From JADGRF01 sp036382515 (GTDB taxonomy: Bacteria; Myxococcota_A; Polyangia; Polyangiales; JAFGIB01), in the NCBI GenBank assembly GCA_036382515.1, contig DASVHQ010000097.1, positions 1-64,000 of the forward strand: a DNA stretch of 64,000 nt, written 5' to 3'. Below are positions 46,466 through 56,210 of the stretch, in pieces; position 1 is the stretch's first letter, and every line of letters begins with the position of its first letter. Position numbers and translations under genes: made by a program. The notes beneath the pieces were generated by a model, which was not told where the DNA came from, searched no databases, and was given only the letters and a program-made list of their open reading frames with translations.

Positions 46466-47728
46466 ATGGGCCGCTGGGCGAGCTTTGCTGTGTGCGTGGC
46501 GCTGCTGGCTGGATGGGCCGGCGGTCGCGTCGCCGCCGACAGCTCCGCTTCAGCTCCGATGACGTTGCAGCTCGCGCTGCGCGCGGGTGCGCAGAAAGGG
46601 CCGGGGATCGAGGCTTCCGCAGCTCCGATGTCCGGCTTGGTCAGCGCCCGACAAGCGGCACGCGCGTGGCTCGTGGCGCCTCCGATCGTCACGGTCGGTG
46701 CAGGTCCACGCCTCAACGGAGGCGCCTCGCTCGACGTGCAAGCGACCGCGCTCGCTCAGCTTCCTCTGCGCGACCTGCGCGGCGCACGCGGGCAGGTCGC
46801 CAACACTTCGATCGATCTGGTGCACGCAGACACTCGGCGTGCTCGCTTCGACGGCGCACTGCGCGCAGCGATCGCCTGGTCGTATGGCGTCGAGGCCAAG
46901 GAAGTCATGCGCCTGCGTCACGAAGCGCTCGAACAGTCCGAAGCCATCGCGGCGACGGCCAAGAAGCGCGCCCAGGCGGGTGTCTCGATGCCGTCCGAGC
47001 TCGCGGTGACCCTCGGTGACGTGGGCGTGGCACGTGCCGGCGTGCTCGACGCCGAAGGCGTGTTGGTCGAAGCCCTCGCCGAGCTGCGGCTTGCGACCGG
47101 TGAGTCGATCGCAGCGCCCGTCGATCCCGTAGGCGAGCTGTACGAGCAAGACAACGACACCTTGAACCGCGCAGCCAAGTGGGCGAGCGAGGCAGACACC
47201 AAGAACCCGGGACTGCGCGTGGCACAGAAGCGCCAGAGCGTCGCGCAACAGGAGACGGCCCTCGTCTCGGCCACGCTCGGCCCGAGCCTGGGCGTCGGCG
47301 CTTCGTACACGCGCGAAGGGACCGGCAACTCGATCGTGCTGGGCGTCGTGTCGGTGCCCATTCCGCTGGTGGATCACGCGGCGTTCGAGCGCTCGCGTGC
47401 GCAAGCCCAGGCCGACGTCAGTGCGGCCGAAGTGCGTCAGGTCCGCACCGAGCTAAAGACCCAGCTCGCCGTGGCGATGCACGACATCCAGCACTTTCGC
47501 GAGCTGTGCGAGACGCTGAAGACCGACGCGCTGCCGCCGCTGCGTGAAGCACTGCGCCTCGCCACCGCGCAGTTTTCGGCGGGTACGCAGGAGATCGGCC
47601 TGGTGCTGGTGGCGCGCCAGCGCTTGATCGCGACCGAGGAGCTCTTCGCCCACGCGGCAGGCGAAGTGGTGCGCGCCGACCTACGCATGGCCTACGTCGC
47701 TGGCACGCTGTTGCCGGAGGGAACATGA
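46466..47728 (+). CDS. TolC-like outer-membrane efflux protein
   Basis: The 420-residue product starts with a signal segment (FAVCVALLAGWAGGRVAA). The mature part has long helices with heptad character (GVEAKEVMRLRHEALEQSEAIAA; RSRAQAQADVSAAEVRQVRTE) typical of the TolC/CusC outer-membrane factor. It is the first gene of the tripartite metal-efflux operon and overlaps the MFP gene by 4 nt. ATG 46466 is chosen as the start before the signal peptide; the frame is open further upstream but overlaps the promoter region. Confidence 0.8.
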   Translation: MGRWASFAVCVALLAGWAGGRVAADSSASAPMTLQLALRAGAQKGPGIEASAAPMSGLVSARQAARAWLVAPPIVTVGAGPRLNGGASLDVQATALAQLPLRDLRGARGQVANTSIDLVHADTRRARFDGALRAAIAWSYGVEAKEVMRLRHEALEQSEAIAATAKKRAQAGVSMPSELAVTLGDVGVARAGVLDAEGVLVEALAELRLATGESIAAPVDPVGELYEQDNDTLNRAAKWASEADTKNPGLRVAQKRQSVAQQETALVSATLGPSLGVGASYTREGTGNSIVLGVVSVPIPLVDHAAFERSRAQAQADVSAAEVRQVRTELKTQLAVAMHDIQHFRELCETLKTDALPPLREALRLATAQFSAGTQEIGLVLVARQRLIATEELFAHAAGEVVRADLRMAYVAGTLLPEGT

Positions 47729-48909
47729 TGCACCGGAACTGGCCGCTCGTTTCCGCGTTCGTGCTGTGCGCGTGCGCGGCCAAGCCGCAAGCACCCGCGG
47801 CCGCCGAGGCGCCGCCCACGGCGGCGGCGCACCTGCAAGAGCAGGTCCGCGTGGATGCGACGATGCTGAGCGGAGGCCGCATCCAGCTGGCCGCGGTCGA
47901 GAAGCGCTCGCTCGGTGAAACGCGGATCTTTCCGGGCGAAGCCAGCGCCGACGAACAAGGTCGCGCTGAAGCCGGCACGCTGGTCGCGGGCCGGATCGCC
48001 TCGCTCGAAGCGGGCGTTGGAACGCTGGTGCAGCGCGGTCAGGTGCTGGCCTACATCGATGCGCCGGAGGTCGCTCGCGTTGCAGCTGACGTGATGCGCG
48101 CGCGTGCTCACGCCGAGGTCGCCGTGCGCAAGGAGGCGCGGCAGCTGGAGCTCGACAAGCAACAGGCCACGAGCAAGAACGCCATCGACGAAGCCCACGC
48201 CGAGGCCCGCGTGGCGCATGCCGAGCTAGCCGCAGCGCAGAGCTTGTTGCGCTCGCTCGGCGGCAGCGAGCCTCCCGCGGCACCGACCAGCGGCGACGCC
48301 ATTCCGCTCACCTCGCGGGTCGCCGTGCGCTCGCCGCTCGCCGGCATCGTCTCGGCGCGCAGCACCGTGCTCGGTGGCGCCGTGGTGCCCGAGAAGTCGC
48401 TCTTCGAGATCACGGCCAAGGGCCATGTCGTCGTGCTGCTGCGTTTTCCGGAGTCCGCCTCCGACGTGCCCGCCGCGGGCACCACCGCCACGCTGCGCCC
48501 GCGCGCGTCCGCGGGCAGCGCCGGCAGCTGTGGCGCGAGGGTGCGTGGCGAGCTCGGTACGGTGGACCCGGGCACCCGCACCCGCTCGATCCGCGTCGAG
48601 CCCACCGACGCCTGCGATTGGCTCGTGCCTGGCGGCTACGTCAACGTGGAGGTCGCCGCCACGAAGGATGCGCGCGCTTCGGCGGTGCTCGCCGTGCCGC
48701 GCGACGCCATCGTCGACGTGAAGGGCTTGCCTTCAGTGTTCGTCGCCGGTGCGACGGACGGCACGTTCGTGTTGCGTGCGGTGCGCATCGGGGCGGAGCA
48801 GGGCGGCCTCGCGGAGATCGAGGTCGGCGTTCGCGAAGGCGAGCGCGTCGTCGTGGTGGGCGCGCCCTTGCTCAAGGGCGAAGTCCTGCGCTCGGAGCTC
48901 GTGCCATGA
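47725..48909 (+). CDS. RND efflux periplasmic adaptor (CzcB/CusB-type)
   Basis: The 394-residue product has a lipoprotein-like signal (FVLCAC). It contains the lipoyl/barrel-sandwich half motifs (GRIASLEAGVGTLVQRGQVLAYID; SPLAGIVSARSTVLGGAV), an alpha-hairpin between them, a beta-barrel, and a membrane-proximal C-terminus (IEVGVREGERVVVVGAPLLKGE). The adaptor bridges the inner-membrane RND pump and the TolC-like channel. It overlaps both flanking genes by 4 nt. Confidence 0.88.
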   Translation: MMHRNWPLVSAFVLCACAAKPQAPAAAEAPPTAAAHLQEQVRVDATMLSGGRIQLAAVEKRSLGETRIFPGEASADEQGRAEAGTLVAGRIASLEAGVGTLVQRGQVLAYIDAPEVARVAADVMRARAHAEVAVRKEARQLELDKQQATSKNAIDEAHAEARVAHAELAAAQSLLRSLGGSEPPAAPTSGDAIPLTSRVAVRSPLAGIVSARSTVLGGAVVPEKSLFEITAKGHVVVLLRFPESASDVPAAGTTATLRPRASAGSAGSCGARVRGELGTVDPGTRTRSIRVEPTDACDWLVPGGYVNVEVAATKDARASAVLAVPRDAIVDVKGLPSVFVAGATDGTFVLRAVRIGAEQGGLAEIEVGVREGERVVVVGAPLLKGEVLRSELVP

Positions 48910-51900
48910 TTGGCCAGCTCGTTGGCTGGTCGCTCTCGCACCGCTTCCTGGTCACGCTCGCGGTGCTTGGCTTGATCGCCTTCGGGCTCAAAGCGTACGT
49001 CGAGCTGCCGATCGACGCCGTCCCCGACATCACCAACATCCAGGTGCAGGTGCTCACCAACGCGCCGGGGCTGTCGCCTCTAGAGGTCGAGCAGCTCGTC
49101 ACCCGTCCGGTCGAGCTCTCGATGGCGGGTATGCCGGGCGCGACGCTGGTTCGCTCCACCTCGCGCAGCGCGGTCTCGGCTGTGACCATCGTCTTTCGCG
49201 ACGACGTCGATCTCGCCTACGCGCGCGCACTGGTATCGCAGCGCCTGCCTGCCGCGCGCGAGGCCATCCCCAAGGCGGCGAATCGGCCCGAGCTCGGTCC
49301 GATGACCACCGGTCTCGGCGAGATCTATCACTTCACCCTGGGTTGGCCGGGCCACACCGCACGCGACACGCGCACGCTCTTTGACTGGGAGATCGCGTTC
49401 TCGCTGCGCTCGGTGCCCGGCGTGGTGGAGGTCAACGCGTGGGGCGGGCTCTCGCGTCAAGTCGAGGTGCGCTTGCGCCCCGCCGACATGCAGGCGCTCG
49501 GCATCACGCAGCGCGAGATCGAAGAGTGTCTGCTCGACGGCGGACAGAACGGTGGTGGCGGCGCGCTGGAGCGCAGCCAGGAGCAGGTGCTGGTGCGCCT
49601 CGACGGCCAGTATCGATCCGTCGATCAAGTGGCCTTGCAGGTCGTGCGCACCCGCCCCGGTGGTTTGCCGATCCTGGTACGCGACGTGGCCACCGTGCGC
49701 AGTGGCGAAGCCTTTCGTTCCTCGGCCGCCACGGCCGATGGCAAGGGCGAGACCGTCTACGGCATGGTGCAGATGATCGCGGGCGGCAACGCTCACGACG
49801 TGGTCCCGCAAGTCGAGGAGCGCCTGCGCGAGATCCAGAAGCGTCTGCCCACCGGCGTGCGCGTCGAGCCTTTCTACGCACGCACCGCGTTTGTGAATCA
49901 CGTGCTCGACACGGTGAAGCGCTCGCTGCTCGAGGGCGGCCTCATCGTCATCCTCGTGCTCTTCCTCTTCCTGGGCAACGCGCCGGCGGCGATCGTGGTG
50001 GCGACGGCGATCCCACTGTCGATGCTGGGCGTGTTTGCGTGCATGCATGCGCTGGGCATGAGCGGCAACTTGATGAGCCTTGGCGCCGTGGACTTCGGCC
50101 TGGTCGTGGACGGCGCGGTGGTCGTCGTCGAGGGCGCGCTCGCCACCATGGCCGCCAAGCAGATGCGCGCACGCGAAGCGCTGATCCGCGAGGGCGTGAC
50201 GGTCGGTGGGCCGATCGCGTTCGGGGTGTTCATCATCGGCGTGGTCTACCTACCGGTGCTGCTGCTCGAAGGCGTGGAAGGCAAGATGTTCCGGCCGCGC
50301 GCCTTCACGGTACTCTTCGCTCTGGGCACGGCGCTGGTGCTTTCGTTCACGTGGATCCCCGTGATCGCTTCGGTGTTGATCAAGCATGCCTCGCACACCG
50401 ACTCGTTCATCGTGCGGCAGGTGCGTCGCGCCTACGATCCTGTGCTGCGGTTGACCATGCGCCGGCCGTTCGTTGCAGTGGCGTTCGCGTTGATCTCGCT
50501 GGCGGTCGGCATAGCCGCCGCCCTCGGCCGCGGTGCGGAGTTCGTGCCGCGCCTGGAGGAGGGCGACCTGGTCATCCAGGTGACGCGGCCGCCGAGCGTG
50601 TCGCTGACTGAGGCTGTTACCGGCACGGGCATCGTCGAGAGTACGCTGCTGCGTTTCCCCGAGGTCACTCACGTGGTCTCGCGCATGGGCAGCCCCGACG
50701 TGGCCACCGACATCATGGGCATCGAGCAAGCGGACGTGTTCGTCTTTCTCAAGCCGCGCGAGCAGTGGAAGACGGCCCCGACGCGCGAAGCGCTCGTGAC
50801 CTTGTTCGAAGCGGCGCTGCGCAAGAACCTCCCCGGCACGCTCTTCTCCTTCACCCAACCGATCGAGATGCGCTCGCAAGAGCTGCTCGGTGGCTTGAAG
50901 ACCGACGTCGGCGTGAAGGTCTTCGGCGACGATCTGCGCCAGCTGACGCGCATAGCCGAAGACGTGCAACGTGTGCTCGTGGGCGTCCGCGGCTCCGCCG
51001 ACGTGCGCGCCGAGCCCACGACAGGCCTCTTGGTCGCGACGGTGCGCCCGAACGTGCCGAAGATGGGCCGTCTGGGCGTGCGCCCCGAGGAGCTGCGCGT
51101 CGCGATCGAGTCGCTGCGTGCCGGTCGCGTGGTGGGCACGCTGGTCGAAGGCGAACGGCGCTTCGAAGTGGCGGTGCGTCTCGACGTGCCGCCCGATCCC
51201 GACGTCCGCGTGCTGCGCAACCTGCCGCTGGTGCTCTCGGATGGCCGCGTCTTGCCGCTCGGCGACGTGGCCGACATCAGCATCGACGACGGCCCCGCGC
51301 AGATCAGCCGCGAGCAAGCCCGTCGGCGCGTGCTCGTCGAAGCCAACGTGCGAGGTCGCGACCTGGCGTCCTTCGTGGGCGAGCTCAAGCAGAAGCTGCA
51401 GGGCGTGGAGCTGCCCGCCGGCTACTACTTCACGCTCGCCGGGCAATACGAGAACCTCACTCGTGCCGCCGCGCGCCTGGCGGTGATCGTGCCGCTGACA
51501 CTCGCCTCGATCTTCCTCATGCTCTACATGACGTTCAGGCGGGTGCTGCCGGCCGTGATGATCTTCCTCAACATCCCCGCCGCCACCAGCGGCGGTGTGC
51601 TGGCGCTCGCCGCTCGCGACATGCCGTTCTCGATCTCGGCCGCCGTCGGCCTGATCGCGCTCTTCGGCGTCGTCACCCTGAACGGCGTGGTGTTGCTCTC
51701 CGCCGTGGAGCGCCATCGCTCCGAGGGGCTGTCGCCGACGCAAGCCGCCGTGCGCGCGGCCGCCGAGCGCTTGCGTCCGGTGTTGACCACGGCTGTCGTG
51801 GCGTCGCTGGGGTTCGTGCCGATGGCCATGGCCACGGGAACCGGCGCGGAGGTGCAGCGCCCATTGGCCACCGTCGTGATCGGGGGCCTGGTCACCGCCA

Positions 51901-52004
51901 CGCTGATGACGCTCGGCGTCTTGCCCTCGCTCTACGCTCTCGTGGCCACCTGGCTCACCCGCGCCGCGCCCGATAGCGTCGCGAGCACACCCTCGGACGT
52001 GTGA
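48906..52004 (+). CDS. Heavy-metal efflux RND pump (CzcA/CusA family)
   Basis: The 1032-residue inner-membrane proton antiporter starts with TM1 (FLVTLAVLGLIAFGLKAYVELPIDAVPDITNIQVQV), the signature of the heavy-metal RND group. TM4 carries GAVDFGLVVDGAVVVVEGA, containing DFGxxxDGA, which is linked to divalent-cation pumps such as CzcA/CnrA, rather than the AIGxMVDAA of Cu/Ag pumps. Two large periplasmic loops and 12 TM are present. Substrate is likely Zn, Co, Cd or Ni; this is inference from the motif. Confidence 0.92.
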   Translation: MIGQLVGWSLSHRFLVTLAVLGLIAFGLKAYVELPIDAVPDITNIQVQVLTNAPGLSPLEVEQLVTRPVELSMAGMPGATLVRSTSRSAVSAVTIVFRDDVDLAYARALVSQRLPAAREAIPKAANRPELGPMTTGLGEIYHFTLGWPGHTARDTRTLFDWEIAFSLRSVPGVVEVNAWGGLSRQVEVRLRPADMQALGITQREIEECLLDGGQNGGGGALERSQEQVLVRLDGQYRSVDQVALQVVRTRPGGLPILVRDVATVRSGEAFRSSAATADGKGETVYGMVQMIAGGNAHDVVPQVEERLREIQKRLPTGVRVEPFYARTAFVNHVLDTVKRSLLEGGLIVILVLFLFLGNAPAAIVVATAIPLSMLGVFACMHALGMSGNLMSLGAVDFGLVVDGAVVVVEGALATMAAKQMRAREALIREGVTVGGPIAFGVFIIGVVYLPVLLLEGVEGKMFRPRAFTVLFALGTALVLSFTWIPVIASVLIKHASHTDSFIVRQVRRAYDPVLRLTMRRPFVAVAFALISLAVGIAAALGRGAEFVPRLEEGDLVIQVTRPPSVSLTEAVTGTGIVESTLLRFPEVTHVVSRMGSPDVATDIMGIEQADVFVFLKPREQWKTAPTREALVTLFEAALRKNLPGTLFSFTQPIEMRSQELLGGLKTDVGVKVFGDDLRQLTRIAEDVQRVLVGVRGSADVRAEPTTGLLVATVRPNVPKMGRLGVRPEELRVAIESLRAGRVVGTLVEGERRFEVAVRLDVPPDPDVRVLRNLPLVLSDGRVLPLGDVADISIDDGPAQISREQARRRVLVEANVRGRDLASFVGELKQKLQGVELPAGYYFTLAGQYENLTRAAARLAVIVPLTLASIFLMLYMTFRRVLPAVMIFLNIPAATSGGVLALAARDMPFSISAAVGLIALFGVVTLNGVVLLSAVERHRSEGLSPTQAAVRAAAERLRPVLTTAVVASLGFVPMAMATGTGAEVQRPLATVVIGGLVTATLMTLGVLPSLYALVATWLTRAAPDSVASTPSDV

Positions 52005-52068
52005 GTGCAAAGCGGTTGACGACGGCCACGGTTCGGTGCTTCCTGACGGCCATCGCCCCCGGCCGACC

Positions 52069-53028
52069 ATGCAATTCACCGAATTCTCAGACGATCCCGA
52101 GCACACCGCGCACAGCGTCGCGGAGCGCGCGCAGGCGTCGGCACGCAGCACCTGGGTCAGCGTTGGCGTCAACCTCTTGCTGACTTTCGCGCAGATCGCA
52201 GCCGGTGTGCTGTCGAAGTCGCAGGGCCTGGTCGCCGACGGCATTCACTCGCTGTCTGATCTGATCGCGGACTTCGTCGTGCTCGTGGCCAGTCATCACA
52301 GCAAGAAGGACGCGGACGAGGACCATCCCTACGGCCATCAACGCTTCGAGACCGCGGCCTCGCTCTTGCTCGGCGTGCTGCTGCTGGTAGTCGGTGTGGG
52401 CATGCTGTGGTCGGCGTTTCGCAAGCTCGAGGTGCCTGGCTCCGTTCCGCGCGTCCACGCCGTTGCGCTGTGGGTTGCGGGCGCTGCGCTGGTCGCCAAG
52501 GAGTCGCTGTTCCGCTACATGCTGTCCGTGGCCAAGCGCGTGAAGTCGAGCATGCTCGTGGCCAATGCCTGGCACGCGCGCTCCGACGCGGGCTCATCGC
52601 TCGTCGTGGGCATCGGCATCGGCGGAAACTTGCTCGGCTACCCGATCCTCGATCCGATCGCAGCGCTGATCGTCGGCTTCATGGTGGCGAAGATGGGTTG
52701 GGACTTCGCTTGGGCTGCGCTGCACGACCTGATGGACCGAGCGGTGGACGAAGCAGAGGTCGCAGCCATCCGCCGCACGCTCGTCGAGACGCCCGGCGTG
52801 ATCGGCGTGCACGACGTACGCACGCGCAAGATGGGCGACATGATCGTGGTGGACGCTCACCTCGAGGTCGACGCCACGATCAGCGTCGAGGCGGGACACG
52901 ACATCGCCGTGGCGGCACAAGAGCGCGTGCTCTTGCGCCATCGCGTGCTGAATCTCATGACGCACGTGGATCCGGCGCGGCGGCCCGACCTGGATCATGC
53001 AAACTCCTCGTCGCCGCCACCGGCCTGA
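52069..53028 (+). CDS. Cation diffusion facilitator (CDF) metal exporter
   Basis: The 319-residue protein has six TM helices. TM2 carries GLVADGIHSLSDLIADFVVLVAS with the H-S-x-x-D metal site and TM5 WHARSDAGSSLVV with HxxxD, which together form the tetrahedral zinc site. The cytoplasmic DEDHPYGHQRFE loop and C-terminal ferredoxin-like metallochaperone domain (VIGVHDVRTRKMGDMIVVDAHLEV) are complete. It transports Zn2+ or similar ions out of the cytoplasm by proton exchange. Lying 64 nt after the RND pump, it would feed the tripartite exporter. Confidence 0.92.
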   Translation: MQFTEFSDDPEHTAHSVAERAQASARSTWVSVGVNLLLTFAQIAAGVLSKSQGLVADGIHSLSDLIADFVVLVASHHSKKDADEDHPYGHQRFETAASLLLGVLLLVVGVGMLWSAFRKLEVPGSVPRVHAVALWVAGAALVAKESLFRYMLSVAKRVKSSMLVANAWHARSDAGSSLVVGIGIGGNLLGYPILDPIAALIVGFMVAKMGWDFAWAALHDLMDRAVDEAEVAAIRRTLVETPGVIGVHDVRTRKMGDMIVVDAHLEVDATISVEAGHDIAVAAQERVLLRHRVLNLMTHVDPARRPDLDHANSSSPPPA

Positions 53029-53072
53029 GTCCTTGGTTCGCAGCAAGCGCCCTTGAACACAGGCGTGTTGCG

Positions 53073-53309
53073 TCAATCCGAGGCGAGCACTTGTCGGATG
53101 AAGTCGAAGCGCGGCACGTCCGCCGCGCCGGCCGCGCCCGATTCGGTTGCGGCGAGCGGCCAAGCACCGCGATGTTCGCGGTACATCCTGCGCACCCATT
53201 CGGAAGCTGGCCGCGCTTGCCATGCCGCGATCTGGGGCGCGATGCCCGCGCGATAGCGAGCGCTGCCATAGACCGGGTGCTCATCCGGGCAGACCAGGCA
53301 GAGCGTGTC
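53073..53309 (-). CDS. Possible small gene or gene fragment, start unclear
   Basis: On the minus strand this frame reads DTLCLVCPDEHPVYGSARY, then RAGIAPQIAAWQARPASEWV, and ends DVPRFDFIRQVLASD before a TGA. Codon third positions are strongly GC and the composition is protein-like. A TAA lies just before DTLCL and there is no ATG or good GTG near it, so it is either started at a rare codon or is the 3' part of a broken gene. No family recognised. It occupies most of the 383-nt gap before the next gene. Confidence 0.4.
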   Translation of the reverse strand, partial: DTLCLVCPDEHPVYGSARYRAGIAPQIAAWQARPASEWVRRMYREHRGAWPLAATESGAAGAADVPRFDFIRQVLASD

Positions 53310-53411
53310 TTACAGGGATACGCCGCCCGCGCCCACTGCCCAGAGGCGTCGTCCGCGCTGCTGCCCGGATCTGATCGCCCACCCGCGCGGCAGGGCGTAT
53401 AACCTAGGCGC

Positions 53412-55256
53412 GTGTCGAGCTTGCGTGCACAGGCGGTTGGCGCAGCGATCGGCCTTGGGCTCTTCACGGTGCTCTTGTGCCTTTCCGCCGCTGTTCCGGT
53501 CGACCACGACGACGTCTTTTGGCACCTGCGCACCGCGCAGTGGGTGATCGAGAAGGGCGAGGTGCCGCGCGTCGATCACTACACGCACACCGTGGCCGGT
53601 GAGCCGTGGACCTCGCACGAGTGGGGCTTCGCGCTCTTGCTCTATGGGCCTTACCGACTCGGCGGCTTTTCCGCGCTGGTCGCGCTCACGGCGTTCTTCG
53701 CCGTCTTGGTGTTCGCGTTCACGTTCCTGCACATGCGTCGCTACCTCGGGCCCGAGCGCTGGAGTATCGCCGTTCCGCTGCTCGTGCTCGGCTGGGCCTC
53801 GCTCCTGCGCTCGTGTCTTGTGTTGCGCGCGGCGCTTTTCTCCTCGGTGGCGCTGGCGGCGCTGTGCGCCCTGCTCGAGCGGCTGCATCGCACGCGCGAC
53901 CGGCGCTGGATGCTGCCGATCGCTGCGCTGATCTGGTTCTGGGCCAACTGCCATGCCTCGGTTGCGTTCGGTCTGGCGATGCTGGGCGCGCACGTCTTGC
54001 AGGCGCTCCTCGACCTGTGGCGCATGCGGCCGAGCGCCTTCTGGGCCGCCGCCGTCCGCGGCATACCCGGGGAGCGTGTGCTCTTGCTCCTGGCTTGCGC
54101 CGGGCTGTCTCTGGTCAATCCGAACGGCTTCGATCTCTGGACCTTCTCGTTTCGCGTCAACGCGCTCATCTATCGCAGTGACGTGCTGTGGACGATGGGG
54201 CAGTACGCTGCGCCCACGTTGGCGCGCTACCCGTTCTTCTTCCTGCTGGTCGCCGTGGTGCTCGCAGCCTGCGTCCCGCTCTCGCGCCTGCGAGCGGTGC
54301 TCGCGGACCCACAGAGGCCCGCGCTCGCGCAGGGCGTCGGCATGCTGTTCTTCCTGGTGATGGCGCTGCGCGCCAACCGCTTCATCACGGACTTCGTGGT
54401 GATGGCCTTGCCGCTGTGCGCGATGCTCTGGGGCAGCGTCGCTCCGGCCTCGGCGAGCACGCCGCTTGCGCGTTTGTGGCGTTCGCCGTGGTCGCATGTC
54501 TGCAACAGCGTGTTGTTGGGCCTGGTCTTCTGGGTCGTGCGTCCGAGCTGGCCGCGTGATCCCGTCGGAGCCAGCGTGCCGCAGGCGCTCGCGAGCTTCA
54601 TGCTGGCCCAGCACGTGGAAGGCCGCATGTACAACTACGAGAACAATGGTGGCTACCTCGGCTTCCGGCTGCGCCAACCGGTGTACTGGGACGGTCGCTG
54701 CGACATCTTCGGCGACGTCGCGAGCGAGCTCGTGAGCACCGCGGACTTCGGTCAACTGTTCGCTCGCCATCGCGTGGACATGCTGGTCCTGAACGCCGAC
54801 GAGCACGCGCGCCTGCGGGACTATCTCGGCACCCATCGCAGCGAGTGGGGCCTCGCGTACCTGGACGACCGCTTCGCTCTGTGGCTGCAGCGCGTGCCCA
54901 AGTTCCAGGGCGTGCTTGCACGCTGGGACTACCAGAGCCTTGCCCCGTTTCAGTTGCCGAGCGATGCCGAGTTGCATCAGGTGGCGCAGGACCCGCAGCG
55001 CTTGGCGCGCATGGATCGAGAGGCTCAGCTCGTGCTCGCGCAGAACCCGCAAGTGTTCCTCGGCTGGTACGTGCGCGGCGAGCTGGCGCGCGAGCGCGGG
55101 GAGCTACGCGTCGCGCACGCGTATCTCGAGCGCGCGGCCAAGCTCATCGAGAACAGCCAGGTGCTCTACGACCTCGCGCTCGTGGCGCGCGATCTGGGCA
55201 ACGAAGCCGAGGCGCGGCTGTTGCTGCAGCGAGCGATCGCGCTGACATCGCACTGA
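53412..55256 (+). CDS. Polytopic membrane protein, GT-C glycosyltransferase-like, with TPR-like tail
   Basis: The GTG-started 614-residue protein has about ten TM helices. After TM1 comes VDHDDVFWHLRTAQWVIEKG, where the acidic pair and the W-H-L-R-T match the first periplasmic loop of GT-C glycosyltransferases or oligosaccharyltransferase-like proteins. A periplasmic C-terminal part includes NYENNGGYLGFRL and VYWDGRCDIFGD. From about residue 545 the sequence forms TPR-like helices (GWYVRGELARERGELRVAHAYLERA). A membrane sugar transferase or related protein is plausible; no lipid-sugar genes adjoin it. Confidence 0.7.
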   Translation: MSSLRAQAVGAAIGLGLFTVLLCLSAAVPVDHDDVFWHLRTAQWVIEKGEVPRVDHYTHTVAGEPWTSHEWGFALLLYGPYRLGGFSALVALTAFFAVLVFAFTFLHMRRYLGPERWSIAVPLLVLGWASLLRSCLVLRAALFSSVALAALCALLERLHRTRDRRWMLPIAALIWFWANCHASVAFGLAMLGAHVLQALLDLWRMRPSAFWAAAVRGIPGERVLLLLACAGLSLVNPNGFDLWTFSFRVNALIYRSDVLWTMGQYAAPTLARYPFFFLLVAVVLAACVPLSRLRAVLADPQRPALAQGVGMLFFLVMALRANRFITDFVVMALPLCAMLWGSVAPASASTPLARLWRSPWSHVCNSVLLGLVFWVVRPSWPRDPVGASVPQALASFMLAQHVEGRMYNYENNGGYLGFRLRQPVYWDGRCDIFGDVASELVSTADFGQLFARHRVDMLVLNADEHARLRDYLGTHRSEWGLAYLDDRFALWLQRVPKFQGVLARWDYQSLAPFQLPSDAELHQVAQDPQRLARMDREAQLVLAQNPQVFLGWYVRGELARERGELRVAHAYLERAAKLIENSQVLYDLALVARDLGNEAEARLLLQRAIALTSH

Positions 55257-55445
55257 GCGTTGCGCGCCCTCGGTCCACGGCCGGTGTTCGGGCGGCGGGC
55301 GGCCGAGCCGGCAGCATTCTGCCCCAGCCGAGGCGTTTCGCCGGCGGACCCGAAAGTTGCGTGGGCATCGAATCAGCATCGAGCGGCCGGCGTCCGTGGC
55401 TGCCGGAGTTTCAGTTCCCCCCGAAGCTCTGCTAGGAGACTGCGC

Positions 55446-56048
55446 ATGCAAGCACAACGTCCTGATCAGGGTCGTGAGCACTCACGCGTTCAGCTGTCGG
55501 TCATCGCACGCGTCGCGGCGCTGGTGTTCGCATTCGGTGCGTTCGGCTCGGTGTCGCACGCCAAGGCCATGAGCCTGTATGCGGGCGCGCTCGGCGGCTA
55601 TGGCTTCGCCACGCAGAACGTCGGCGGCATCGATCCCTTCGGTCTGGCGCTCGGCGCCAACGCCGGTGTGAGCCTGCCGATCATCCCAATCTACGTCGGA
55701 GCCCGCGTGGTCTGGTACGACGGCTCGACGGGTTCGTCGATCGCCGGCCTCGGTAAGCTGTCGCGCAACTACCTCACCTACGGCGTGGACCTCGGCTACG
55801 ACGCCGAGCTCGGCCCCATCGTCCTGCGCCCGAGCCTCGGCATCGGCACGGCAAGCCAGACGCTTTCCGGCCCCGTCGGCATCCGCGCATTGCCGAAGGA
55901 CAGCACGCTCTACCTGGCCCCCGGGGTGGCGTTGTTGGTCAAGGTAGGCTTGTTCTACGTGGGCGGCGAAGCTCGCTACAACGTGCTCACGCGTCACGAC
56001 CGTCCCGATGGCGCGGTGATCCTGGCGAACGTCGGCCTCACGCTCTAA
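55446..56048 (+). CDS. Outer-membrane beta-barrel protein, OmpA/OprF-like fold
   Basis: The 200-residue product has a signal peptide (VAALVFAFGAFGSVSHAKA). The mature part is eight or more alternating strands (SLYAGALGGYGFATQ; IPIYVGARVVWYDG; GVDLGYDAELGPIVLRPSLGIG; GLFYVGGEARYN) ending VILANVGLTL, the C-terminal Leu fitting BAM recognition. It is a small membrane barrel of unknown function. I use the ATG at 55446, nearest to the signal peptide. Confidence 0.75.
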   Translation: MQAQRPDQGREHSRVQLSVIARVAALVFAFGAFGSVSHAKAMSLYAGALGGYGFATQNVGGIDPFGLALGANAGVSLPIIPIYVGARVVWYDGSTGSSIAGLGKLSRNYLTYGVDLGYDAELGPIVLRPSLGIGTASQTLSGPVGIRALPKDSTLYLAPGVALLVKVGLFYVGGEARYNVLTRHDRPDGAVILANVGLTL

Positions 56049-56210
56049 CGCCGGCTGCGGCGTCGCATGCGCTCACGGCCCGTCCGCCGCAAGCGCACCG
56101 GTTCCGGCGCTCTTCCCGAGCCCAACGTGGGCGTGTTTGCCGATCACTCGAACGGCGCCCGGGTCGACGTCTCCGCTGCGCTGGCCGCACGCCTGCGCTC
56201 GCAACGCAAG

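Noticed and set aside
50250..52244. 664-codon minus-strand open frame opposite the RND pump
   Set aside because: Low-complexity His/Arg/Glu-rich translation, no start site, and full overlap with a well-supported pump gene.
53310..55052. 580-codon minus-strand open frame opposite the GT-C-like gene
   Set aside because: Its translation is charged and repetitive with no membrane or domain pattern, whereas the plus-strand product has clean TM helices.
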